Part shown: piece by piece, positions 1 through 7,332 of the stretch
Layout of the letters: every line of letters starts with the position of its first letter
How positions within the stretch are numbered: the stretch's first letter is position 1
Assembly (NCBI RefSeq): GCF_902364355.1
Contig: NZ_CABJDK010000004.1
Span: forward strand, 2,682 to 66,681
DNA from: Collinsella aerofaciens
Lineage (GTDB): Bacteria; Actinomycetota; Coriobacteriia; Coriobacteriales; Coriobacteriaceae
Length of the DNA: 64,000 bases
Reading direction: 5' to 3'
Position numbers and translations under genes: made by a program
The notes under the pieces: generated by a model
The model's database searches: none
What the model was told of the DNA's origin: nothing
What the model saw: the letters and a program-made list of their open reading frames with translations, nothing else

Positions 1-33
1 ATTCTATTGGCTCCTGCGAAGATCGGAGCGGGT

Positions 34-1011
34 ATGTTTGCTGCCGAGTCCTACACCAGCCGTCATTACATTGCGATTGTTGCCATGGCCTGCCTATGCG
101 TTTTGCTGGGCGGGCCTTCTTATGCCGCGGGCGCGGAGAGCCTCATCATCGCGGGCGCGACGTACTGCGAGCCGGGCGCCTCGGGCCCTGGCTGGTCCTG
201 GACCGACGCCGACCACCTGGAGCTTAACGGCTACGAGGGCGAGGCCATCGGCGCCGAGGGCGACCTGGTGCTGACGCTTGCCGGGCAAAACTCCGTGACG
301 GAGTCGCATGCGCCCGATGCGGACATCACGCTGTGCGGTATGGAGGTGTGGGGCAACCTGACGCTTCGCGGCACCGGGACCCTGACGGCGACGGGCTCGC
401 AGTGCGGAATCCACGTTTCGCAGGCGCTTGTGGTAGACGGATGCACCGTCGACGCCCGGGCGGACGGGGCCGATATTACGGACGAGGCGGTCGCCGGCGT
501 GATCGCCAGCGACATGGCCGTGTGCGGCGGTGGGCGCGTCGTTGCTGCGGGCGCCGGGGCCGGAGCGGGCGTGCGCGTCTACGGCGTGTATCTGCAAGAT
601 GCGGGCCTTGGCGATGGCGCGGCCGGCTGTCGTCTTTCCGTCGACGCCTCGTGGCTCGATGCGACCGGTGCCGACGGCGGGGTTGCGTGCACGGGCGGGT
701 CGCTTGTGTCTGCGCGGTTTGTGGCGCCTGCTGGTGGGGTCTTTGGTGCGGGTAGCGTGGTGGATGCCTCCGGTGCGGTGGCACCGCATGTGGTGGTTGA
801 GCCCGATGTCGCCACGCCGCCGGCGGGGGAGACCGACGGTGGCGAGGTACCGGGCAATAGCGCGGAAAAGTCACCCACCGATGCTAGCCCCGCTGCCGGA
901 GAGCCCACCGCAGGACCCACGGCAAATCCCTCGCTGAAACCCGCGGCCACGACAACCAAAACAACAACGACAGCAACCAAGACCACGATCGCCAAAGTCC
1001 CCAAGCCCTAG
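34..1011 (+). CDS. Secreted surface protein, wall anchor cut off by a TAG stop
   Basis: The first 40 residues look like a Sec signal peptide (hydrophobic core IAIVAMACLCVLLGG, then AYAAG-like cleavage region). The middle, about residues 40-260, is glycine- and alanine-rich with repeated short strands (LELNGYEGEAIGAEGDL, LTLRGTGTLTATGSQCGI) typical of beta-helix 'carbohydrate-binding' surface proteins. It ends in a Thr/Pro/Lys-rich wall spacer. The ATG at 34 is chosen because GGAG lies five bases upstream and a signal peptide begins there; the frame is open to the window edge, so a TTG at 7 or an upstream start is possible. The stop TAG at 1009-1011 lies just before an in-frame LPKTG sorting signal, so the protein as written would be secreted but not wall anchored. 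Ligand unknown. Confidence 0.7.
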   Translation: MFAAESYTSRHYIAIVAMACLCVLLGGPSYAAGAESLIIAGATYCEPGASGPGWSWTDADHLELNGYEGEAIGAEGDLVLTLAGQNSVTESHAPDADITLCGMEVWGNLTLRGTGTLTATGSQCGIHVSQALVVDGCTVDARADGADITDEAVAGVIASDMAVCGGGRVVAAGAGAGAGVRVYGVYLQDAGLGDGAAGCRLSVDASWLDATGADGGVACTGGSLVSARFVAPAGGVFGAGSVVDASGAVAPHVVVEPDVATPPAGETDGGEVPGNSAEKSPTDASPAAGEPTAGPTANPSLKPAATTTKTTTTATKTTIAKVPKP

Positions 1012-1119
1012 GCTGCCACTGTGACACTCCCCAAGACCGGCGACAGCAACTGGATCGCAGCCTCCTTTACGTTTTTCTTGCTTGGAACAACGCTTCTAGC
1101 CGCCGCATATCGCTGCTGA
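1012..1119 (+). pseudogene. Detached LPKTG cell-wall sorting signal, in frame after TAG
   Basis: Directly after the TAG stop the same reading frame continues for 35 codons: a short linker, LPKTG, a hydrophobic stretch (WIAASFTFFLLGTTLLAAAY) and a basic tail ending RC before TGA at 1117-1119. This is the complete C-terminal sorting signal of a sortase substrate. It has no start codon of its own in a useful place. It is therefore either the lost tail of the preceding gene (a nonsense mutation or a sequencing error) or is reached by readthrough. Confidence 0.75.
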
Positions 1120-1169
1120 GGCGGCGCAACGCACTTAGCTGCAATACAAGAACTCTGTTGAAGCTTTGA

Positions 1170-1204
1170 GGGCAACACTTCCGGATAGGGAGCGTTGCCC
1201 TTTT
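1170..1204 (+). terminator. Terminator after the surface-protein gene
   Basis: GGGCAAC (1170-1176) pairs with GTTGCCC (1194-1200) across a 17-base loop and is followed by TTTT. The position just downstream of the extended reading frame ending at 1119 suggests it ends that transcript. Confidence 0.5.
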
Positions 1205-1636
1205 CGCGCATGCAACATCTGACGTACTAGCCATATGCGTTTTCGCGCTGTGAATGAAGCAGAGTACCTTTCTTCAAAATATGATCACCCCAAAACCTTT
1301 CTTCCGAACCGGCGCTAACTTGCACTTTTAGGTACTGTGAGATTCTGGGACGCATGGAACCGCATGGGTGGCATTCGCACTTGCTTGGAGACCATTGAGG
1401 GAGCCGTCGAATGAAGTTGACATCAAAGGCGGAGGCCGGTATCAACGAGCTTGTCAACAATGAGGCTAAAGGCCGATTAGTATCTTATCCGCATCGAGGG
1501 ACGGGATTATCATAGGGACGAAGGAGTTTTGCATGAGAGGTTCATATAACCGGCCTATCGTCCAAGATGGACAATCGGCCTTGTAATATCAATGTTGGGC
1601 GATAGGCAAATCGCCCGGACAGCATAGGAGGTGCAA
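1205..1636. other. Intergenic stretch without a convincing gene
   Basis: No long reading frame with a good ribosome binding site is seen on either strand. A 34-codon frame starting at ATG 1410 is open but has no recognisable features. Near the right end an imperfect inverted repeat, GGCCTATCGTCCA (1552-1564) and TGGACAATCGGCC (1568-1580), forms a hairpin with a 3-base loop about 55 bases ahead of the next gene; it could be a terminator-like or leader structure for that gene. Confidence 0.4.
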
Positions 1637-4042
1637 TTGGAACGCATAGTCACGAAGCCGACCAAAATCGATCTCCATATCCATTCTGCTGCAAGTGTCG
1701 TCACAAAGGACAAAGGCAAGAAGGAACTTTCCGATTGCGACAAAGACCATGTTAACGTGCTGCTTCGCGGTTTGGAGGCTCATGGCATCAACATGTGCGC
1801 AATCACTGACCACGATTGCTTTGACAAAGACCTTTACTTCGCTTTGAAGGAGAGGGAGGGGGATGGCTGCCTAAACAAAGTGCTTCCTGGTATTGAGTTC
1901 AGCGTGTCCATTCGCGCCGATGGCAAGAAGCCGACCGTCGTCCATATCGTTGCCATCTTCGACGACCGGCACCCCGATCTGATTGACGGCATCGCCGATG
2001 TCGTCTGTGATGAGAACGGGAAACCGCGCTACGACGATCTCAATAATGGCGCTTTCACCGAAGACGGTTTCGCCAAGGTCCTGAGGGACATCGGCCTCAA
2101 CGCCGTCCTCATCGGGCACGAAAAATCGGCCGGCCAGGAAGCGAAGCGGGACGTGAGCAGTCTCGGAGCGAATTACGCCAGCGAAGTAATTTTGACCGAG
2201 TTTGTCGACGCGGTCGAAATTCGCAACAAGCGGCGAGAACTCGACATCAAGAGGCTCATCGAGACCTATCCCAAAGATGCCGTTCCGTTTGTTGTCGGGA
2301 GCGATTGCCATGATTGGGCGACCTATCCAGGGAGAGAAGGCGGTGAGATTTCGTTCTCCAGCCTGAAATGCCTGCCGACCTTCGAAGGCTTGCTCATGGC
2401 GGTCACCGATCCTTCGAGAATCAAGGTCGGCGACTGCTCGTTCTTCAGCGCCAGCTCTTCGAAGCTCGACTCGCTTGAACTCTCAATTGACGGCAAGTGC
2501 TTTGACATACCGCTTTCGCCCGGAATCAACGCGATTATCGGCGACAACTCCATAGGCAAGTCGATGATGATTCACCGCATAACCGGTTGCCGGCATGTAG
2601 GCGATTCCAAGTTGGTCGACGGATACGAGGCCTATTGCGCGAAAGAGGGCATAAGCGTCGATACTCTTCTCCCAGATGCGGCTGAGTTCAAGTTTGACGA
2701 CCAAGACAGCGTTCGTAAAACCCTCGAAGAGCTGCATTCGGGGCAGGGGCAAGACGATTATTTCGGTAAGTATTTTCAATCCCACGTTGATGTCAGCTCA
2801 ATCAAAGAGTCGCTCAAGCGCTTCTTTGACGAGTGCGTTGTCGCCCTAGAGTCGAAAGCGCGCTTCAACGATGCACGCCGTCGACTTGATAAGCATGAGG
2901 TGGTTTTGCGGGACCTGCCAAAGTCTGAGAAGCTTACCATCTCCCGATTTTCGAAGACGATCTCTTTTAAGGACATCGATGATCTCTGCTCTAAATTGCT
3001 CTCCTGCAGGAGCGATCTTGCCAACGCAATAATAGATTACTCGAAACTTTTCAAAGAGATGGGGCTTGAAGCCGCCGAGGCCCATGCCGATGCAATGGAG
3101 GCGATGGATAGGCTTCTCAAACTTCTCGAGAAGCAAAGGCTGGTCTACAAACGCAATGACGCGAAAACCCAAGCAGTCAAGGACGCCGCGAGCGAGGAAC
3201 GCAGAGTTCTTTCGAAGAGAAAGACTGACGAGCAAAAAACTATCGATGATTATTCGGCGACCCTTGACGAGGTCTCTGCGAAAATTGCCAACGCAGTGTT
3301 GCTTGCCGCAAAGCGCTGCGACAGGAAGCTCGAGTATGCCGTTCCTGTTGACATTAGGGTTCCCAATCCTATGGGGAAATTCATATTTGTCTCCGAACTC
3401 ACTTCTGGTAGTACCGACATAAGCTACTGCAATGAGGTCTTTAGGGAGGTGTTTAACAAGCCTAAGCTATCGCTTCTGCTGAATGGCATTCAGTCCGAGA
3501 CTGAGCTGACTACGGAGGAAATAGCTGCAGCGGTAACAGGTGAAAAACCTTCCATGGCGACGTGCTACGATCAGATTCGCAACAAGCTTCATGCGGTGGT
3601 TGACCGCGTAACCGAGAGAAGGAAAATCACCAACAAGTCCATAGGCATCGACGCCGAACCGTCGCCTGGCCTGTACGGGACCCTGTACTTCGACCTTTTG
3701 GCGGAGGAGGACGCTAAACCAGGGGTCTATATTATCGACCAGCCGGAGGATCAGATCTCGCAAGTAGCGATTAAGGAGCACGTCCTTGGCGCCTTTAAGA
3801 GGATGAGCGCCAACCGGCAGGTGCTGATGATTACGCACAACCCGCTCTTTGTCGTAAACCTCGATGTCGATAACGTCATCGTTCTCGCACGCGACAAAAA
3901 TGGAATAATTGACGTGAAGAGTGGGGCTTTGGAATACGAATGCGACGACTACAAGGTGCTCGACCTTGTGGCCAAGACCGTTGAAGGAGGCGCTGACGTT
4001 GTCAGGAAACGACTCAAACGCTATGGCTCAGAAGGCATATAA
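1637..4042 (+). CDS. PHP phosphoesterase-ABC ATPase fusion, TrlF-like
   Basis: The N-terminal ~280 residues are a PHP-type metal phosphoesterase with its ligand motifs intact: DLHIHS near residue 14, TDHD near 58, GIEFSV near 90, and GSDCHDW near 223. The rest is an SMC/RecF-style ATPase: P-loop GDNSIGKSMM near residue 306, a long charged coiled-coil-like insert, Walker B IIDQPEDQ near 698 and H-loop MITHNP near 732. This combination resembles the proteins NCBI names TrlF-family AAA-like ATPases, often found among defence genes. Likely role: ATP-controlled hydrolysis of a nucleotide or nucleic acid, perhaps in phage defence; this is inference. AGGAGG ends four bases before TTG 1637, while the alternative GTG at 1631 lies inside that ribosome binding site, so TTG is preferred. 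The next gene overlaps its end. Confidence 0.75.
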   Translation: MERIVTKPTKIDLHIHSAASVVTKDKGKKELSDCDKDHVNVLLRGLEAHGINMCAITDHDCFDKDLYFALKEREGDGCLNKVLPGIEFSVSIRADGKKPTVVHIVAIFDDRHPDLIDGIADVVCDENGKPRYDDLNNGAFTEDGFAKVLRDIGLNAVLIGHEKSAGQEAKRDVSSLGANYASEVILTEFVDAVEIRNKRRELDIKRLIETYPKDAVPFVVGSDCHDWATYPGREGGEISFSSLKCLPTFEGLLMAVTDPSRIKVGDCSFFSASSSKLDSLELSIDGKCFDIPLSPGINAIIGDNSIGKSMMIHRITGCRHVGDSKLVDGYEAYCAKEGISVDTLLPDAAEFKFDDQDSVRKTLEELHSGQGQDDYFGKYFQSHVDVSSIKESLKRFFDECVVALESKARFNDARRRLDKHEVVLRDLPKSEKLTISRFSKTISFKDIDDLCSKLLSCRSDLANAIIDYSKLFKEMGLEAAEAHADAMEAMDRLLKLLEKQRLVYKRNDAKTQAVKDAASEERRVLSKRKTDEQKTIDDYSATLDEVSAKIANAVLLAAKRCDRKLEYAVPVDIRVPNPMGKFIFVSELTSGSTDISYCNEVFREVFNKPKLSLLLNGIQSETELTTEEIAAAVTGEKPSMATCYDQIRNKLHAVVDRVTERRKITNKSIGIDAEPSPGLYGTLYFDLLAEEDAKPGVYIIDQPEDQISQVAIKEHVLGAFKRMSANRQVLMITHNPLFVVNLDVDNVIVLARDKNGIIDVKSGALEYECDDYKVLDLVAKTVEGGADVVRKRLKRYGSEGI

Positions 4043-4343
4043 GGTCGGGCTGAAGGATGGGAAGATCGCGATCGAGGGTGTTGACGGCTTTTCCATTGAT
4101 GTCGAAGACCCGAAGCTGAACGTAGGGAAGTTGTACTCGGCCCTTTTCGCTGGAATCGACGAACCTACGACGATTTCCCTCGAGCCCACGACTGAACTTA
4201 AACAGGATCGCAAAGCCTTCTCTTTCTTTGAAAGCTTGAAGAAGATCGTGGACGGCGCTTGCGAAAAGATGAATCCGGGTCTGGCTGATATCGCCAAGAA
4301 GGCTGAAGGACTCGACGCCGACGACGTGGCAAAGCGGAGCTGA
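4023..4343 (+). CDS. Small overlapping partner of the TrlF-like ATPase
   Basis: A 106-residue acidic protein starting MAQKAYKVGLKDG. Its first 20 bases overlap the end of the TrlF-like gene in another frame, which suggests translational coupling and a joint function. The N-terminal half looks like short beta strands (GLKDGKIAIEGVDGFSIDVED); the C-terminal half is helical (FFESLKKIVDGACEKMNPGLADIAKKA). No catalytic motif or membrane segment is visible and I do not recognise the family. No clear ribosome binding site precedes ATG 4023; the frame is open further upstream, with a TTG at 3999 as an alternative. It may be a regulator, an immunity component or a subunit of the ATPase. Confidence 0.6.
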   Translation: MAQKAYKVGLKDGKIAIEGVDGFSIDVEDPKLNVGKLYSALFAGIDEPTTISLEPTTELKQDRKAFSFFESLKKIVDGACEKMNPGLADIAKKAEGLDADDVAKRS

Positions 4344-4424
4344 CGCCCTGCTGCTTGTTCGCGAAAGCCAAGGGCAATGGAGACTTTCATGGTAACTATT
4401 GTTTGCGATATACGCGGTAGCGCG

Positions 4425-4460
4425 ATTGGGCATGATGACATGATTGGGCTTGATGACATG
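4425..4460 (+). repeat. 18-bp tandem repeat, two units
   Basis: ATTGGGCATGATGACATG (4425-4442) is followed at once by the same 18 bases with one change (A to T at the eighth position, 4443-4460). It lies downstream of the TrlF-like pair and about 75 bases ahead of the promoter of the AbiF RNA unit. It might be a protein-binding site, but there is no direct evidence. Confidence 0.6.
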
Positions 4461-4533
4461 TTAGCTGTCTAGGGTAATTTGGAATTGTGGATATGCGCGG
4501 TCATCAATAAGTGTGGATACTCAGAGCGTGGGT

Positions 4534-4562
4534 TTGACGAGGCCCAAGTTTGAAGATACTAT
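4534..4562 (+). promoter_or_regulatory. Strong sigma-70 type promoter ahead of the AbiF RNA
   Basis: TTGACG (4534-4539) and TACTAT (4557-4562) are separated by exactly 17 bases. The predicted start of transcription is near 4569, about 85 bases ahead of the abiF start codon and upstream of a terminator-like hairpin, so the main product would be a short RNA. Confidence 0.65.
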
Positions 4563-4568
4563 TATGAC

Positions 4569-4638
4569 AGTGATTAGGGTCCAGAAACTTTCGATGCCTG
4601 GAACCGGAGGGGAGCCTGCGGGTTCCCCTTTTATTTTT
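4569..4638 (+). ncRNA. Putative AbiF-associated structured RNA
   Basis: The stretch between a strong promoter and a strong terminator is only about 70 bases and carries no reading frame. It can fold: CCAG (4581-4584) with CTGG (4598-4601) around an A/T-rich loop, then the terminator stem. An alternative pairing GGAACC (4600-4605) with GGTTCC (4621-4626) competes with the terminator. Published work on AbiF reports a conserved non-coding RNA next to the gene that acts as RNA antitoxin, and relates AbiF to Cas13. Position, size and gene context here fit that; the exact ends and the function are inferred. Confidence 0.6.
4609..4638 (+). terminator. Terminator or attenuator between RNA and abiF
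   Basis: GGGGAGCC (4609-4616) pairs with GGGTTCCCC (4621-4628 region) to give an 8-pair stem with one G-T pair and a TGCG loop, followed by TTTTATTTTT. It ends only 15 bases before the abiF start codon, so toxin expression would depend on readthrough. Confidence 0.75.
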
Positions 4639-4652
4639 CGGGAAGAGCGACG

Positions 4653-5585
4653 ATGCCCAAAGAATTCCTCACCTACCAGCAGCAGATGAAGAAGCTCAGA
4701 AGCTCCGGCCTCAGAATCGAGGACGAAGAGGTTTGCCGGAGGGTCCTTGCGGACATCGGCTATTTCCCGGTCGTGAACGGTTACCAGTCGTTTTTCCGAG
4801 ACCCGAGCACCCGGGTATACCGCGAAGGCGCCACTTTTGGAGACATTTTAGCGCTTTACGAGTTCGACGTAGAGCTCAGGGAGATAATGCTCGATGCACT
4901 GCTCAAGGTCGAGGCGAAGATCAGGTCGGCGCTGGCCTACGAGTTCTGCGCTGCATACGGCGAGTCCCAGAGTAAGTATCTAGACGCCCGCTGCTACGCG
5001 ACATCTAAGGGCGCGAAGCGTGTTCTCCCGAAGCTACTGAACATGCTTGATTATATCGCCAACAAGGATACCAGCCATGAATACCTCGCCTACTACCGCA
5101 GGGCATATAAGAACGTGCCACTGTGGGTCGCTGTGAACGCCATGACCTTCGGGCAGATTTCGAAAATGCTCACGGCACTTAGGGACACCGAGAAAGCCAA
5201 GATTGCCAAGAGATTCGGGGTCGGAAATCCAAAGGAACTCTCTTCGTTTATCCGCGTGCTCGCCCTCTACAGGAACGTCTGCGCGCATGGCGAGCGCCTC
5301 TTCTCTCACAGGTGCCACGTTGAGATTCCTGACACGGCCTTGCACGCCAAGCTCGGCATCGAAAAGATTGGGCCGGATTACGTTTGCGGCAAGGTAGACG
5401 TCTTCTCGGCAGTGATCACCCTTCGATACCTCCTGCGCGACGACGAGTTCAAGGCATTCAAGGCTAAGCTCGTCAAGTGCGTTAACGGATACTTGTCATT
5501 GGATGAGAGCATCGGCGAGGAGCGCCTCCTTGAAGCCATGGGGTTCCCAGCCGAATGGAAGAAGATAACCAGGTATAAAATTTAA
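4653..5585 (+). CDS. abiF: AbiF/AbiD family HEPN protein (Abi_2 domain)
   Basis: A 310-residue protein with the layout of the Abi_2 family: an N-terminal MPKEFLTYQQQMKKL segment (short helix that receives the family's 'fix first residues' motif), YFPVVNGYQSFF near residue 38, a helical bundle with LYEFDVELREIMLDALLKVE, and a C-terminal RNVCAHGERL near residue 206 that gives the HEPN signature R-x4-H. HEPN domains of this kind cleave RNA. Family members cause abortive infection or act as toxins. A short RNA unit with its own promoter lies directly upstream, matching a toxin with RNA antitoxin. The ATG at 4653 is preceded by GGGAAGAG. Full length for the family; no sign of decay. Confidence 0.85.
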   Translation: MPKEFLTYQQQMKKLRSSGLRIEDEEVCRRVLADIGYFPVVNGYQSFFRDPSTRVYREGATFGDILALYEFDVELREIMLDALLKVEAKIRSALAYEFCAAYGESQSKYLDARCYATSKGAKRVLPKLLNMLDYIANKDTSHEYLAYYRRAYKNVPLWVAVNAMTFGQISKMLTALRDTEKAKIAKRFGVGNPKELSSFIRVLALYRNVCAHGERLFSHRCHVEIPDTALHAKLGIEKIGPDYVCGKVDVFSAVITLRYLLRDDEFKAFKAKLVKCVNGYLSLDESIGEERLLEAMGFPAEWKKITRYKI

Positions 5586-5628
5586 GATCGACCCACCTAA
5601 AAGCAAAATTGCTCAGGATTTATCTAAC

Positions 5629-5742
5629 ATGAACCACGAATCGGATCATACAGTTGACGCTGCCAAGAAAGTAATAGACGCCGGTCTTCTTGAGCTGTTC
5701 GAGCGCCTGCAAGCTGTTAAGCATGCAGGCGCTCGAATCTAG
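5629..5742 (+). CDS. Possible 37-residue small protein
   Basis: ATG 5629 opens a 37-codon frame rich in Ala, Lys and Leu that could form one amphipathic helix (AAKKVIDAGLLELFERLQAV). No good ribosome binding site precedes it. Its last third coincides with a perfect 14-bp inverted repeat, so the frame may be a by-product of that hairpin or a remnant of a longer gene. Not recognised. Confidence 0.2.
   Translation: MNHESDHTVDAAKKVIDAGLLELFERLQAVKHAGARI
5698..5737. repeat. Perfect 14-bp inverted repeat downstream of abiF
   Basis: TTCGAGCGCCTGCA (5698-5711) is mirrored exactly by TGCAGGCGCTCGAA (5724-5737) across a 12-base loop. There is no T tract on either side, so a classical terminator is not certain; it may still end the abiF transcript. 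From 5743 to 5938 nothing else is recognised. Confidence 0.6.
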
Positions 5743-5938
5743 ACACGATCCATGACATAAAGCCCAACCAACGCACAACGACAGTTTTCCATGTCAAAAG
5801 GACACTGAAGTGTGAGGTGGTTCGAGTCTCGCTAATACAAATAATCAGCAGTTCAGGTCTTATGGGAATAATTTTATTCGCATCGCGTTGCTTCTAAGCG
5901 GTTGTTTATACCTGGATGTATACACTAAGGAGGCAGCA

Positions 5939-6217
5939 ATGCTTTTGAGCTATGTTCAGCTAGATGACGGCGCTCAGTTTGCCTACTCAGAAACACGAGA
6001 TGACGGGACCGTTCGCGTACCCGTCGAGCGTCCGGTTGACTTTGGCTTTGACCATGCAGAATGCTTCTTGCCTGCGGTTAATTGGTTCAATGTCGAAGGT
6101 TTTTCTACTGACGATCTGGATTTTTTGACCGAGTTCGTTAGATCAAACGCCCCATTTATCTTCGAACTTGCAGAACGGCAAAAAACCGGATCGGCGGTTT
6201 CGGCGCTGGCCCCCTGA
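5939..6217 (+). CDS. Small hypothetical protein of the nucleotidyltransferase unit
   Basis: A 92-residue acidic protein. ATG 5939 is preceded by AAGGAGG at ideal distance, which decides the start over an upstream in-frame ATG. The sequence alternates likely beta strands and aromatic positions (LLSYVQLDDGAQFAYSE, GFDHAECFLPAVNWFNVEGF) and ends in a helix. No membrane segment and no known motif is visible. It lies 28 bases upstream of a nucleotidyltransferase gene on the same strand, so the two may form one unit with the third overlapping gene. Function unknown. Confidence 0.6.
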   Translation: MLLSYVQLDDGAQFAYSETRDDGTVRVPVERPVDFGFDHAECFLPAVNWFNVEGFSTDDLDFLTEFVRSNAPFIFELAERQKTGSAVSALAP

Positions 6218-6245
6218 CGTTCTACTGTTGAACGGCAAATAACAC

Positions 6246-6557
6246 ATGATTTCGCCTACAGACATATCCACCGTCGCCTCCCGCGTGCTGGCTCAATACG
6301 ACGTCAGAGAAGCCTATTTATTTGGTTCGTTTGCCCGAGGCGAGCAAACGCCCAATAGCGATATTGACTTGCGCCTAGTCTGCGGCAACACCATGACGTT
6401 CGGCACGCTTTACGAACTCTCCCATGAGCTCGAGAGGGAACTTGGGCGAAAGGTTGATATCGTCACCAACCCACCAGAGTACATGCGCCCGGCATTCCGC
6501 AAAAGCATCGAGCAAGATGAGGTGCGTGTCTATGAAGCAACATGTGCGGGACGATGA
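6246..6557 (+). CDS. MntA-type minimal nucleotidyltransferase
   Basis: A 103-residue protein with the core of the DNA polymerase beta-like nucleotidyltransferase fold: FGSFARGEQTPNSDIDL near residues 23-39 (GSxxRG and the DxD pair) and a third acidic position in GRKVDIVT near residue 76. Proteins of this size (MntA, MNT) normally pair with a HepT HEPN toxin and silence it by adding nucleotides. Here the gene downstream does not show the HepT motif, which makes the pairing unusual. The start ATG has only a weak ribosome binding site. Stop overlaps the next gene by 26 bases. Confidence 0.8.
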   Translation: MISPTDISTVASRVLAQYDVREAYLFGSFARGEQTPNSDIDLRLVCGNTMTFGTLYELSHELERELGRKVDIVTNPPEYMRPAFRKSIEQDEVRVYEATCAGR

Positions 6558-6894
6558 GTTTGCGAATATCATCCTGCTATCTGATCCTCCCGATGTACTC
6601 AACGTTGAGAGCCTAAAGGCCATCCGCGATGGGGATGCGTTGATAGCCACGGGAAAGCCCAGCCGGTCTAACGCAAAAATAGCTCGCCACCCAATCGGGG
6701 GTTTACTTCGCGCTATACAGCTCTACGGGCAGATCCGACTCGACCTACGCCGTGCCTCGCTCTCTTCGGCATTAGCGCTCGCAAAGACCCTAAACTGCGC
6801 CATCGAAGACCCTGTCAGGCAACCGGTTGCTCTGGAGTACGATTCGAAACCCTGTTCATCCGAAACAATCAATAGTAAGAATATTGCTGTTTAA
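6532..6894 (+). CDS. Unclassified partner overlapping the nucleotidyltransferase
   Basis: A 120-residue basic protein starting MKQHVRDDEFANIILL at an ATG inside the nucleotidyltransferase gene (26-base overlap, different frame). In MntA/HepT operons this place belongs to the HEPN toxin, but neither R-x4-6-H nor the usual HepT helices are evident. Visible features are a central basic stretch (TGKPSRSNAKIARHPIGG), a helical segment (RAIQLYGQIRLDLRRASLSSALALAKTL) and a serine/asparagine-rich tail. I do not recognise the family. It could be a diverged toxin, a target of nucleotide transfer, or an unrelated small protein carried along. Confidence 0.5.
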   Translation: MKQHVRDDEFANIILLSDPPDVLNVESLKAIRDGDALIATGKPSRSNAKIARHPIGGLLRAIQLYGQIRLDLRRASLSSALALAKTLNCAIEDPVRQPVALEYDSKPCSSETINSKNIAV

Positions 6895-6902
6895 CTTTCC
6901 TT

Positions 6903-6937
6903 TACGTACGTATTTAAATGAAACTATAATACGTATT
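6903..6937 (+). promoter_or_regulatory. Promoter with two palindromic operators for the Phd/RelE pair
   Basis: Two 10-bp palindromes with a shared TACGTA core, TACGTACGTA (6903-6912) and AATACGTATT (6928-6937), are centred 25 bp apart. The second overlaps a perfect -10 hexamer TATAAT (6925-6930). Phd/YefM antitoxins bind such palindromes to repress their own operon. An AAAGGAGG ribosome binding site follows at 6951. Confidence 0.65.
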
Positions 6938-6963
6938 AGAGACAGATTTTAAAGGAGGTTGCT

Positions 6964-7332
6964 ATGGTTGCCGTGATAGACAAGAAACTCGTTTTCGGAC
7001 GCGAACAGGTGCTGACTTCGACGCAGGCAAGCAAAAATTTTGGCGAAGCGAGACGTCGCGCTCGAAGAGAACCGCAATTTGTCTCAGACAGGAACGATGG
7101 CATCGATACTGTTATCGTTGGCTTCGACGAGTTCGAAGCGATGGCGGTCGAACTCGAACAGCTCCGAGAGGAGCGCCTGCACGCTATAGCCGCTGCAAGG
7201 CTCGCGCAGGGCGACACTGATTCGAATCGCAAGGGCATTCCGTTCTCCGATACCGCGGGACGTGAGAGGTTCGAGGCCATGCTAGAAGCCGAGGCAACCG
7301 ATCCCATTTCCGACGAGGAGCTGTTCGAGTGA
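6964..7332 (+). CDS. Phd/YefM-family antitoxin
   Basis: 122 residues. Residues 15-60 carry the Phd/YefM pattern: LTSTQASKNFGEARRRARREP followed by IDTVIVGFDEFEAM, which forms the DNA-binding and dimer domain. The acidic C-terminal tail (ATDPISDEELFE) would be the toxin-neutralising part. It would repress its own promoter through the TACGTA palindromes upstream. The gene is followed by a RelE/ParE-like toxin whose GTG start overlaps its stop by four bases. A ~12-residue N-terminal extension (MVAVIDKKLVFG) precedes the usual start of the family domain, and a strong AAAGGAGG supports ATG 6964. Confidence 0.85.
   Translation: MVAVIDKKLVFGREQVLTSTQASKNFGEARRRARREPQFVSDRNDGIDTVIVGFDEFEAMAVELEQLREERLHAIAAARLAQGDTDSNRKGIPFSDTAGRERFEAMLEAEATDPISDEELFE

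Noticed and set aside
6532..6894. Calling this gene a HepT toxin
   Set aside because: The neighbour would suggest it, but neither R-x4-6-H nor the helical pattern of HepT is present.
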